Positions 23,901 through 32,637 of a stretch of DNA of 64,000 nucleotides are shown in pieces. A program made the position numbers and the translations under genes. Source of the stretch: Antedon mediterranea (lineage: Eukaryota > Echinodermata > Crinoidea > Comatulida > Antedonidae); assembly GCF_964355755.1 (NCBI RefSeq), contig NC_092673.1, positions 15,629,001 through 15,693,000 of the forward strand, in the 5' to 3' direction. The notes under the pieces were generated by a model. That model ran no database searches, was not told the origin of the DNA, and saw only the letters and a list, made by a program, of their open reading frames with translations. Positions within the stretch are counted from its first letter, which is position 1, and each line of letters starts with the position of its first letter.

Positions 23901-26294
23901 TTTGGCTTGCATGTAGCCTATATTTAGTAAAGATGCTCTATTAAATCTGAAAAAAAAAAAATTGTTATTTTATATTATAATGATCATAATAAAATAAAGA
24001 TGACCTAAACTAATAATATCTTATAAAGTGCCTGATGTTGTGAAACATCTAAAGCGCTGTACATATTATTACCCCGGTCATTTTTGGATTAATATGTATG
24101 GAAAAACTCTCCTAATGCAGCTATTAATCAGTGTCTTGACCTTACTCATTTGTACACCTGAATAGAGAGAGGCAAACGTAAGTAAAGTGTCTTGCCCAAG
24201 GATACAAGCAATGTAACAAGCATTGGATTCAAACCCAATCTCATGATCAGTAGTCCAACATATAACACATTACAGCACACACTCTAGACAATGGAGACTG
24301 TTGATGATGTTGATATTCTCAATCTCATCAGAAGTAACAATAACATTGATATAAAGTTTAATTGACTCAGCATATTAATGTTAAAACATAGAGAATAATA
24401 ATACATATCGGATAAAAATTGTGTTGGTTGTATTAATCTGTAATCTGTGTATCCTTGATGTACAAACGGTGAACACCACCATTGCTGGTCAGTGTTTTTA
24501 ATCGCATACGATGGTCAGAAGTCAAGTGCAAGAAGATCAGTTAATAGCAGAGTGCGCACCGCTTTTGTGAAAGAATTTTCAATGTCAATGGTTTTCACTT
24601 TATTCTTAAAGCTGCTAGGTTTGGTTCCATTCATCTAGCGGATGGATTCCAAATCAGGAATTGTCTTTGGGTAGGGTGTCTTTTAAATTGGTTGCTATGT
24701 GCTTGTATTTGCCAGTAAAGTACTTGATTGCCTAGTTAGTGAGATTATGTCAGTTCTTTGTTTAATGATGGTGATAATAATGTAGAGGTTGATAATGATG
24801 ACTATGATATACTGTATGATTGATTGATATATGCAGGGAAGAATTAGATGATGATGATGATAATTGATGATGATGTCTATTATAAAGCCTACTGTAATAC
24901 AAATGTCTCTAAAGCGATCTATACAAACAAAAAGTCAATAAAGTATTAACGTCGAATGAAAAATTTGTAAATGACGCAGTGGAATCATTTCTATCGCTCC
25001 GTTTTCCAGCATTTTGAAGCTCTCAAAGTTAAAGTGGAAGACTGTATGCTATCTTATTTATAAAAAATTATTATTAAATATTATATATATATATAATAAT
25101 ATATACAGAAAAACTTGTTCATTGGTTGATTCTACTGAAAAATTTGAGAGTAACCAAACTGGCCGCATTTTTCGGATAAGACAATCAATTAATTGTCTAA
25201 CCAAAAACGTCATTTATCTCATATACTGTAATATTTGTGGCAAACAGTACGTCGGAGAAACAAAAAACACTCTCCGTATGAGAATGACACAACATAGATC
25301 AGCTATCAAAACATTAAAGCTTGATCAACCTGTAGCCGAACATTTTAATTCAGCTGGTCACTCGATTGCAGAGTTATTGCAATAGACCACGATGTCAAAT
25401 GGAGCGACAAAACTCGCAAAGACAAAGAAAACCACTGGGAATTACTACTTAAAACCACAAAACCTTTTGGACTTAACATTAGGAACATACTCCCAGATCG
25501 GTAAAATTATTCCATTGACTACCAAAATTTAAGTTTCAATATTTACCACCATTTAAGCTGTTTTTTTAGTCTCATTCCAAAATTGTTTATATCTCTACCA
25601 AGCTACCTTCTTTGTTTTCTACTCTTATTCAGACTCCACCCTGGCAGCGCTTGCCAGCTTTATACTATGACGTTATCCAAATTCATTCACTTGCACTGAT
25701 GAAGGGCTAGTGTTGCCCGAAAGCTCTGCTAACTTTTCTGGCTGTTTACTTTATCGTTTTGATTTAGCTTTTCGCTTTTTATTTTTGTATCTCCATTGAG
25801 ATCCAGCCACTGATACCCACAGCATTGTCATTTTTTTAAGTAATTTGCCTAGGATTTACATATAATATACTATTATTATTATTGGTAATTATCTGATGAT
25901 AGAGAAGAAATACCTACCTATATCCATCCACTTGGTTGACTATATAAAATTCATGTCGTACTTTCTGCATGTTTAAAAATTTATCCATATATGGAACAAA
26001 TTGTAGAAGTTCTTCAAAACGGTCTCGAAACGGAACAATAATGGCCAGCACTTGAGGTTGCCAGTCAGTCATATCAACAGCATTTTCATTTAAATTTTCA
26101 TTTTTACCAATCTCATTGTCTGTGTGTTCTTTTTCTCGGCTACATTTAATGTTTTTCAGCCTATGTTCAATTTCTTCCGAACTCTCACAATTGCAGTTGG
26201 TGTACGTTATCATCAGCACCATTGAAACTATACATGTCAAGAATATTAGTACTATAAACAGTTTTGTGATTGTTAAACGCCCAACTTTGGCCAT
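8771..26294 (-). CDS. B4GALT7: Beta-1,4-galactosyltransferase 7 (xylosylprotein 4-beta-galactosyltransferase)
   Basis: This Golgi type II membrane enzyme adds the first galactose to xylose-serine in the glycosaminoglycan linker. Coding exons in order: 26294-25918, 23946-23715, 22629-22546, 9439-9335 and 8935-8771. All junctions keep frame and have GT/AG sites, giving 320 residues (the human enzyme is about 327). A membrane segment is at about residues 10-30. Family motifs follow: [11 protein letters not shown] and NQVD in exon 1, HDVDLLP (metal-binding DVD at 151-153) and [11 protein letters not shown] in exon 2, [11 protein letters not shown] (212-222) in exon 3, the GITTG and HMH metal motif (247-249) in exon 4, and a C-terminal TPWC in exon 5. 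I chose the ATG at 26294 (AAAGATGG context); an in-frame ATG at 26345 is upstream, but a splice acceptor-like TTATAG near 26331 lies between them. Intron 3 (22545-9440) contains another complete gene on the same strand. Confidence 0.95.
9055..9240. mobile_element. Short palindromic dispersed element (MITE-like)
   Basis: GATTGCCCATATATGGTAG at the left is matched in inverted form by CTACCATATTTGGGCAC at the right, with other CATATATGG and CATATCA blocks between. A related sequence occurs at 48370-48450. No coding capacity; class unknown. Confidence 0.5.
9335..9439 (-). CDS. B4GALT7: B4GALT7 coding exon 4
   Basis: This exon has 35 codons, phase 0 on both sides, acceptor TTTAAAG and donor GTTTGA. 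It encodes the GITTG segment and the YHMHDK metal-binding motif that follows the catalytic EDDEF of exon 3. Exon 3 lies 13.1 kb upstream, beyond the nested kinase gene. Confidence 0.93.
9440..11960. other. B4GALT7 intron 3, 3' portion
   Basis: AT-rich DNA without recognised exons. Open frames on both strands near 11240-11900 show no family motif or consistent splice sites. A minus-strand AATAAA (TTTATT at 11770-11775) may serve the kinase gene. Confidence 0.4.
11961..12717 (-). CDS. Terminal exon encoding the atypical kinase domain
   Basis: Kinase motifs run in order: glycine loop GEGAFGEV (protein residues 597-604), VAVK with the ATP lysine (619), a helix-C glutamate in NLEART (about 632), [10 protein letters not shown] in place of HRD...N (712-721), IIDMGG in place of DFG (735), and [13 protein letters not shown] for subdomain IX. 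The catalytic Asp, Asn and metal Asp are kept, but the HRD arginine is Asn and DFG is DMG. Only about 18 residues separate DMG from the subdomain IX Asp, against about 36 in PKA, so the activation segment is much shortened. This could be a pseudokinase or a kinase not controlled by loop phosphorylation. The stop is TGA at 11961-11963. Confidence 0.85.
11961..17315 (-). CDS. Coiled-coil protein with C-terminal atypical protein kinase domain
   Basis: Seventeen coding exons give 801 residues: 17315-17269, 16507-16351, 16226-16132, 16006-15839, 15722-15627, 15504-15409, 15286-15191, 15081-14998, 14883-14800, 14680-14576, 14453-14358, 14244-14140, 14033-13950, 13853-13716, 13354-13259, 13055-12954 and 12717-11961. 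All junctions keep frame. Residues about 85-550 are charged, heptad-like coiled coil, mostly from repeated exons. Residues about 597-770 are a protein kinase core. The N-terminal 100 residues ([13 protein letters not shown]..., with [13 protein letters not shown]) are not recognised. The last acceptor (AATAG at 12718) lacks a pyrimidine tract and was chosen for frame; the nearby TTTCAG would break frame. The whole gene sits inside intron 3 of B4GALT7 on the same strand. It is not assigned to a named orthologue; substrate unknown. Confidence 0.8.
13950..16006 (-). repeat. Tandem array of duplicated coiled-coil exons with their introns
   Basis: Nine exons of 84, 96 or 105 nt (15722-15627 down to 14033-13950), plus the 3' half of exon 16006-15839, are near-copies. 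Nearly all start with MMEE, MMED or a close variant after the same phase and end LEAVNAK or LEAVNAQ. The introns also match: GGGTTAGCTTAATAAA, TGTAGCTCC, TTACAAAG and AATACTTACTTGG blocks recur. The period is 190-224 bp. Every exon is a multiple of three and phase 2-2, so gain, loss or skipping of any unit keeps frame. Two subtypes are visible, one with NKDDEVKK and one with a MEDS...SEEIK pattern. Confidence 0.9.
16640..17250. repeat. AGGCCTAG-rich low-complexity tract
   Basis: About 600 bp of irregularly repeated TAGGCCTAG, CTAGGC and AGCTAGG words and a short (CTA)n run near 17188-17210, much richer in G and C than its surroundings. It lies in the first intron of the kinase gene. Shorter patches occur in both BEL element 1 LTRs, near 50800 and near 52395. 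Confidence 0.85.
17316..19260. other. Upstream region of the kinase gene, within B4GALT7 intron 3
   Basis: No exon is supported. It includes the probable promoter of the kinase gene; no TATA box or other element could be fixed with confidence. Confidence 0.4.
19553..20236. mobile_element. Cluster of CCCACTAG/GACGCAACGCAA MITE copies
   Basis: Copy A (about 19673-19852) begins AAGCGTGGTTCCCACTAG and ends CTAGTGGGAACCAAGCTT, forming terminal inverted repeats around a palindrome-rich interior. A longer relative runs about 20040-20236, starting GCGTGGTTCCCACTAG, and a partial one lies at 19553-19672. Fragments occur near 19275 and at 48490-48600. No coding capacity. Confidence 0.8.
20380..20915. 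repeat. 20-bp minisatellite interrupted by a MITE
   Basis: The unit ATTCGAGGGAGGCGTTCTTT (20 bp, with GAGTTGTT variants) occurs about three times at 20390-20455 and about fourteen times at 20640-20910. A copy of the CCCACTAG MITE (20456-20636) splits the array. Because 20 is not divisible by three, the array leaves long spurious open frames. Confidence 0.9.
20456..20636. mobile_element. CCCACTAG MITE inserted in a minisatellite
   Basis: The ends AAGCGTGGTTTCCACTAG and CTAGTGGGAACCAAGCTT are inverted repeats. The sequence is closely similar to copy A at 19673-19852. The flanking minisatellite shows the insertion is younger than the array. Confidence 0.8.
21542..22384. mobile_element. Non-autonomous TIR element, about 840 bp
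   Basis: The left end AATCAAAGAATATATATCAC continuing into AAGAATGAG recurs inverted at the right end (22345-22384), and a CCGCGATTTT block follows in both arms. A subterminal inverted pair with GGATGTATAC/GTATACATCC is also present. No coding capacity. Confidence 0.7.
23446..23530 (-). repeat. Dispersed repeat, probable LINE 3' end
   Basis: ATCTTGCCAGGAGCAAG with a following GCTCTTACTCCA and an (ATT)-type tail is shared with 32850-32930. On the minus strand it ends in a short tandem tail, as CR1/L2-type LINEs do. Class is an inference. Confidence 0.4.
25090..25505 (+). pseudogene. Penelope-like element C-terminal GIY-YIG fragment
   Basis: The frame from about 25106 encodes a segment ending [19 protein letters not shown], then [13 protein letters not shown]. 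This is the GIY-YIG endonuclease at the C-terminal end of Penelope-like polyproteins. It stops at 25383 but the homology continues in another frame ([19 protein letters not shown]), so there is a frameshift near 25375. The RT part is missing. It lies in intron 1 of B4GALT7, opposite strand. Confidence 0.85.
25696..25732 (+). ncRNA. Hammerhead-ribozyme-like motif in Penelope element tail
   Basis: CTGATGA (25696-25702) is followed by a GGGC...GCCC hairpin and GAAA (25719-25722), then AGC-TCT-GCT that can form a three-pair stem III with A as the cleavage base. Penelope-like elements are known to carry hammerheads. An extra A sits between CTGATGA and stem II, and stem I pairing is poor, so activity is uncertain. 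Confidence 0.4.
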
Positions 26295-26964
26295 CTTTAA
26301 GACAGTACCCCTCCACCATTTGTTGCATCTATAACGAAACATCATTATTCTGTTAGTAGCAGTAAGTAACTGAATAAAATCAATTCTAAACTGAATATTA
26401 ATTGATTCAAGTAATTGTTGTTATATTTTTGTGAGCGCAACATCTGGCCTATTAAATCTAAACTAGGCTTTGCCTGTGGTAATAGTGTACTATTGGTATT
26501 CAGATTTATACATTTAATATTGTACGCCAAAAGCTTTTTAATTAGGTTTAGGATTAAAACAATACCAGGAACAGTGATAACAGTTGGTACTTAATTTTAA
26601 AATGTGCATCACAAAAGTCAATACTGTATTCATTATAATTAATATTAATGTCTGTAGCTAAATATAGGGTAATAATAACATAGTGCAAGGCAACAAGGCA
26701 CGCAGGCAAGTCCAAAATTTATGAGATGCATCTACAAAAAATGCGAGGCATTTCACAATAAGTGTACTGTGAGGCAGAGGCAACATATTGTTTGTACTAC
26801 CTAGCAGGATTACACCAATTATTATTATAATATCAAAAATGATTAAATTATTTTCGACATAGGCCTCTAAGGTTAGGGCTATGTGACAGAATGACAAAAA
26901 TCATAGTAAAAATATTAAACAACATGATGAGTTTATACATGAATCTCTTTAGATATAGCCTGTA

Positions 26965-27854
26965 CATGGAGGTATAAAATAGAAGGAGAGAGCTTGAATG
27001 TATTGTAGCGCGTTAACAGGATGTTGCCATAGTATTTTCAAAGCCAAAGCCTTGTGCCGACAGCGCGCTGCGCGGACTTTGTTACCAACGTCAGCCGGCA
27101 CCTCTAGTCAGCCCTCTATCACAGAGGAGGTGAGATCCTAAAAAATACACAAACAAACACATATACTTTTGGCATGCGCAGTGCTATTGTTTGTGTTATA
27201 ATTGTTGCGCAATCAAATGTTTGCTTCCCGCTTAAAAAATCTCTAAATATTGATACCAAACACGTTTACATATGACATTTTAAGCAAATTTTATCAGGCT
27301 TCCAATCTATTATAGTTGTTATTGTAATTTACTTGCTGTTTATGCAATTATATGTATTTCGATAAAATATTAATAGACGTCGTCAGACAGCTGTAGTTTT
27401 GTGTGAAGAACACATGGTTATTACTTTACATTCTTACGTTAGTCGTTGGGCTGTCGATGATTGCCGGCCAAAGACATTGACGAAATACATTAGGCATATT
27501 TCGCGGGTTTGTTGACAATGGATGGGGGGAGGTATTCGATTACAAAACCGTGACTAGGTCTATAGTTTTAGGCTAGGGCCGGAGTAGTCCTTACATAAAA
27601 ATTATTATAATCTAGACTAAAAATATAATCATTGCTGTAGCAGCCATTTTATCTCCTCTGCATGCAGAGTAAACAAGCATGTGACGTCACGTCGCCGATA
27701 TCAGGAGGCATGCGCAGTGACTCGGAACGCGACTAGGAAGCGACAACGCGGAGAGGCACACTGCGCGTAACATTGTGTAACATGCTGAGGCGGCGGACTA
27801 CGTAGTACAAAGGCTTGTCTTCCGAGCTCTCTCCTTCTATTTTATACCTCCATG
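26965..27854. mobile_element. Non-autonomous DNA transposon with 31-bp TIRs
   Basis: CATGGAGGTATAAAATAGAA and the next 11 bases at 26965 recur perfectly inverted at the right end. Direct 7-bp copies of GCCTGTA flank it (26958-26964 and 27855-27861). It is 890 bp long with no coding frame; the superfamily is not clear. Confidence 0.85.
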
Positions 27855-27861
27855 GCCTGTA

Positions 27862-29197
27862 TGAAATAAAATAATTGATTTATATAATATTATTTTAGTA
27901 TTATAATAGCATAGTAGTGTAGCACATTAAGATATAATATATTATTGTGAATAGTTCCAGCTAGGCCCTCTCTCTCTCTGTTTCAAAGAAGCAGGAAGCT
28001 AGGCCTAGGTAAATGGATGACAACATTAACAACGATCGAGACCACTAGAAAGGTGGAGGAATACAGGCTACTCTACTACGACGGCCTTCTTCTTTCACGC
28101 GAATTACCATCCACACACGTCACACACACAACAAGGCTAGCCTACCTAGCTAGGTAGCCTAGCTTAGCCTGGGTTAGGCCTAGAGTGGGGGAGAGAATGA
28201 ATTAACCAGAAAAATAAATGAACCAACGTGCTCTACTCAATGGGTTATTTTCTTATTTTCCAAATATTGATACTTACTTTAAAATAACATTATATTTTTT
28301 ATAAATCTTCAATGTTTCTTAATCAACGTGTCACTTCTTGTTTCTTGTTGTAATTACTCAAGCGTATCGACACACGGCAGCCGTTTTTAAATTTAGAATA
28401 ATGTTTTGGTGTAGCGCCGCCTGTGACGTAATTCTGAACTTTTGCCCAATAAAAAATGACCGAAGCCCAACTTATTCATGTTTCTGTCTTAATTTATACA
28501 TCAACAACTCCATACCCTCTATCGTTTCAGCACACGTGACAGAGTATAAGACTGGGAAATTGTATGTTGTCAACATACTTGATTTAATTCAAAACCACCC
28601 TGTCATTTCATACTTAATACTGTTATAATGTTGCTGTCTTGACTAAGCTCCACCTGGGCCTACACCCTTCCCTGGGACTGACCTAAGAACAGTTTGAAAA
28701 ATATAAAATCGGAATTATACTTCGAAATATTAAACAAAAAATAAAAGTCTACAGGACCAGCCCACCATGGTTGGGATGGAGCTAAGAAAATTAGAAAAAT
28801 ACTGAGCTGCTAGGGCTATTTGCGTGGTGCAGCACCTCACCGCTCACAACCCCACTAAACTTATATGCAACTCCAACCATGGAGTAAGAAAGCTGCAGGG
28901 AGCAATAATACTATACGCAGTCATTTTATACAAAAATGTTAAACTGTATTTATTCAAATTTGTTATTGAATAAACACCCCACATGGAGCAGCATCATTTG
29001 AAATTCCCACTTTGAATAGAGGCCCCTGTCCACTTCATAATATATATAAACTCCTGTCTTGTAGATAAACGAATAAACACTGTTTAGTGACAGCTGTGTA
29101 TGAATATTGTTTTATGCGCAATCCTTACCTGTGTGCAATTCAGCCCAGTTAAAATGCAAGACACAAATAATTCTTCCACACTTAAATTTACATGGTA
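27862..29197. other. Intergenic DNA upstream of B4GALT7
   Basis: Contains a (CT)n run, AGGCCTAG words and a GC-richer patch at 27960-28200. No exon or known family is recognised. Confidence 0.4.
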
Positions 29198-29949
29198 TAT
29201 GCTTTTTTAATAAAGATTGTACAGTATTTACATGTTTACAGTATAATTTTTAATCATTTTATAGATAACATTGTAACAAAATTATTTACCAAGCAATAAA
29301 ATCTTTCTTTCCTTCAAAGTCGTCGCTAGAACACAAAACGATGTCTATAGACGTGAAATCCCGTTTGTTTGACGCATACATATCAAGTATTTTCTTATAT
29401 AACAGTGAACTCTGGGTACTAAACAAAAAATTACAAGAGAGTATAGATATATATCACAGGAAAATGTTGCGAAAGATGATAGATATTAAATAACAGATAG
29501 AGTGTGTAACACGAAAATATACGAGATAACAAAACAAGAAGAATGGAGTAAAAGAATTAAACAAAGGAGACTAAAATGGTATGGACACATAATTAGATTA
29601 CCGGATGATACCCCAATCAAACAAACAATGAAGGAAACTAACAGGAAAGTAAAACGACCCGTAGGAAGACCAAGAAATAACTGGATGAATCAAATAAAGA
29701 AAGACTTACAAGGACAAGTAGACACTAACACAATAACAAACCATCCTGCCATAAACAGAAAAAAAATGGAAACAAATTGTGGAAAGCGTAATGTCGGAAG
29801 ACGGAAAACGTTAACACCGATATGCTTTTTTAATAAAGATTGTATTTACATGTTTACAGTATAATTTTTAATCATTTTATAGATAACATTGTAACAAAAT
29901 TATTTACCAAGCAATAAAATATTAACAATATTTAGTCCTTTCCTTCAAA
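29198..29949 (+). mobile_element. LINE 3' fragment flanked by ~120-130-bp direct repeats
   Basis: From 29319 to about 29820 the plus strand encodes, across a stop, the end of a LINE RT polyprotein: SRLFDAYISSIFLYNSELW, then RRLKWYGHIIRLPDD and GRPRNNWMNQIKKDL. The fragment is bounded by direct repeats 29198-29318 and 29821-29949, both starting TATGCTTTTTTAATAAAG and ending CCTTCAAA. These look like an unusually long target-site duplication that has since diverged by small indels. Confidence 0.75.
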
Positions 29950-30076
29950 TAATTTAATAGGCATGTACACACAGGGTGTGGATCCTGGGTTTTTCAAACA
30001 GGGAAAACCCTGACACACTCTCTATATAAAAGTTTAAAGAAAGAAAAGAAAATTTAAACTTTCCTGTAGCACGGTA

Positions 30077-32138
30077 TGGAAAGCCAAACCCGCCAAAAAT
30101 ACATAATACATACCATCCACCAATAATTAATTCGTACAAAATTCAAACCATCCAATATTATCTCATGCAGTTCAATGAAAACTTAAACCATTCACCTAGT
30201 ATCTACACCATCCAATACAATGTGTGACCATCTACCACTAGCCCAAACGACAGTACGCCGAACAAACTACCCATAACACAAACCATCTAAAGAATGTTGA
30301 GCCCAGGCAGCAATAATTGAATTAATCTAACGTTAATACAAGTATATATTAGCCAACTCATTTATCAACATTTCATGTAGTTCATGAACATTTCAAACAA
30401 AGCATCTTAATTATAGTTCATCGAATTCTAATTCTAATACATTGCCTGTTTTATACACCGTTCGTCTGTTCAACAGTTTAAACAACTGTTTTGCACACGA
30501 TACGCCCGTTCGTGAGTTCAAACCATGATATTTGAAGCATCGACTTTCCAAATGCCGATTTTTCGCACCGAACGTATTTTCTTGAGTTAAAGTGGTTGCA
30601 TTTCAATCACTTACTTTCGATTGGCCAGTATTACACACCGTTCGCTTGTTCGTGTTCAAACCATGATATTTGAAGCATCGACTTTCCAAACGGCGATTTT
30701 TCGCACCGAACGTATTTTCTTTAGTTAAAGTGGTTGCATTTCAATCACCTACTTTCGATTGGCCAGTATTACACACCGTTCGCTTGTTCGTGATTTCATG
30801 TGATAACATTTCATTCGACAACTTTTCAAACGTTAGTTTTTGGCTCTGCTTACGTATATGTCAGTTGATATACTATTTTTTAATTTTCATACTTTCCATA
30901 GTCAGTTTTGTACATCATTCGCATTTACGCATGTAAAGTGTAGATATTCCACTCGACAAGTTTTAAACGGTAGTTGTTCGCACATTTATTGTTTTATTGT
31001 TAAATTGTAACTGTTGGCGCCGATTTAATATTGAGGGGCGGGGGGGGGGGTGAATGTCAACTTTACGACTGTATGACACTTACTTAGGCCTAGGCCTACG
31101 TTACACACACAGGGAGATGTAAACTAATTTATAAATTTATTTTACATCTCCCTGGTTACACACATTATCACAAACTTAAATAAAGAAAAAAAAAAACAGA
31201 ATGAAATAATATAATTTAGCTTGTGGGCCTGTTACAATTAACATGTCCATTGTTCCTAAAATGTTCTCATCTTACGGTTGTGGTTGATTTAATATTACAC
31301 ACTACGGAAAAAAAACCCCTTTTTTGAGAGAGTGTAATTTCCGGACATGTAGAGATACCATATTTAAAAATGTGTACTGTTCACATTCAGTACCGAACAC
31401 CTCCCCCCCCCCCCCCAATATAAAATCGGCGCCAACAGTTACAATTTAACAATAAAAAAAAAACTACCGTTTTAAAACTTGTCGAGTGGAATATCTACAC
31501 TTTACATGCGTAAATGCGAATGATGTACAAAACTGATGTATGGAAAGTATGAAAATTAAAAAATAGTATATCAATTGATATATACGTAAGCGGAGCCAAA
31601 AGCTAACGTTTGAAAAGTTGTCGAATGAAATGTTATCACATGAAATCACGAACAAGCGAACGGTGTGTAATACTGGCCAATCAAAAGTAAGTGATTGAAA
31701 TGCAACCACTTTAACTCAAGAAAATACGTTCGGTGCGAAAAATCGCTGTTTGGAAAGTCGATGCTTCAAATATCATGGTTTGAACTCACGAACGGGCGTA
31801 TCGTGTGCAAAACAGTTGTTTAAACTGTTGAACAGATGAACGGTGTATAAAACAGGCAATGTATTAGAATTAGAATTCGATGAACTATAATTAAGATGCT
31901 TTGTTTGAAATGTTCATGAACAACATGAAATGTTGATAAATGAGTTGGCTAATATATACTTGTATCGTTTGGGCTAGTGGTAGATGGTCACACATTGTAT
32001 TGGATGGTGTAGATACTAGGTGAATGGTTTAAGTTTTCATTGAACTGCATGAGATAATATTGGATGGTTTGAATTTTGTACGAATTAATTATTGGTGGAT
32101 GGTATGTATTATGTATTTTTGGCGGGTTTGGCTTTCCA
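30077..32138. mobile_element. Foldback transposon, long TIR arms, 10-bp target duplication
   Basis: The element begins TGGAAAGCC and ends GGCTTTCCA. Its arms, 30077-31050 and 31397-32138, are inverted copies of each other. TAGCACGGTA occurs directly at both flanks (30067-30076 and 32139-32148), giving a 10-bp target duplication. The left arm has a tandem duplication of about 125 bp (30536-30790) and an extra block near 30240-30340 absent from the right arm. The centre contains C and G homopolymers and a smaller inverted repeat with GGGAGATGTAAA. No transposase is encoded; TSD length suggests a Mutator-like (MULE) relationship. Confidence 0.88.
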
Positions 32139-32148
32139 TAGCACGGTA

Positions 32149-32637
32149 AATCTTTGTACTGGTCTGCATTAATAAGGTTGATCATTTTTTTTGACAAATC
32201 TTTGTGACCATCTACATTGTTAAACGGTCAATAGAGAGTTTGGGCTAAGAATTATTGTTTATCACTTATAACTAGTGAAGTTAATACAAGCACACTTATT
32301 AAAAATATATTTTCCCCCAGAAAAAATTTTTTTTTTAATGTTTTTGTTGTGTCCTTATAATGTCACATAATAGTTATTTACTTACCAAAAAATTGATCGA
32401 CAAAAAAATTATTATTTACATGAAAAACTGTAGTTTAGAGCAAAACTAATTTTTCGGTTGAATTTAAACGTTTATTTCGTCTTTTTATAAGTGAAAACAT
32501 TATTTTTTTCTATACAAGTGATTAACTTTATTAAACCTAAAAAATGGCATATTCAAAGTCTGATTTATTAATCTTCATTTTTTATGTTTTTGGGGGACAA
32601 TACATATTTAAACTTTCTTTCAATTGTTTACATCCGT
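32149..32637. other. 3' flank of HAUS8
   Basis: AT-rich; a minus-strand AATAAA (TTTATT at 32564-32569) is about 70 nt after the HAUS8 stop and is the likely poly(A) signal. Confidence 0.55.

Noticed and set aside
28338-28628. Open frame of 96 codons on the plus strand
   Set aside because: No recognisable family, and composition like the surrounding intergenic DNA.
30670-31709. Similar open frames on opposite strands (DWPVLHTVRLFVISCDNISF)
   Set aside because: They are the two inverted arms of the foldback element; no coding evidence beyond the palindrome.
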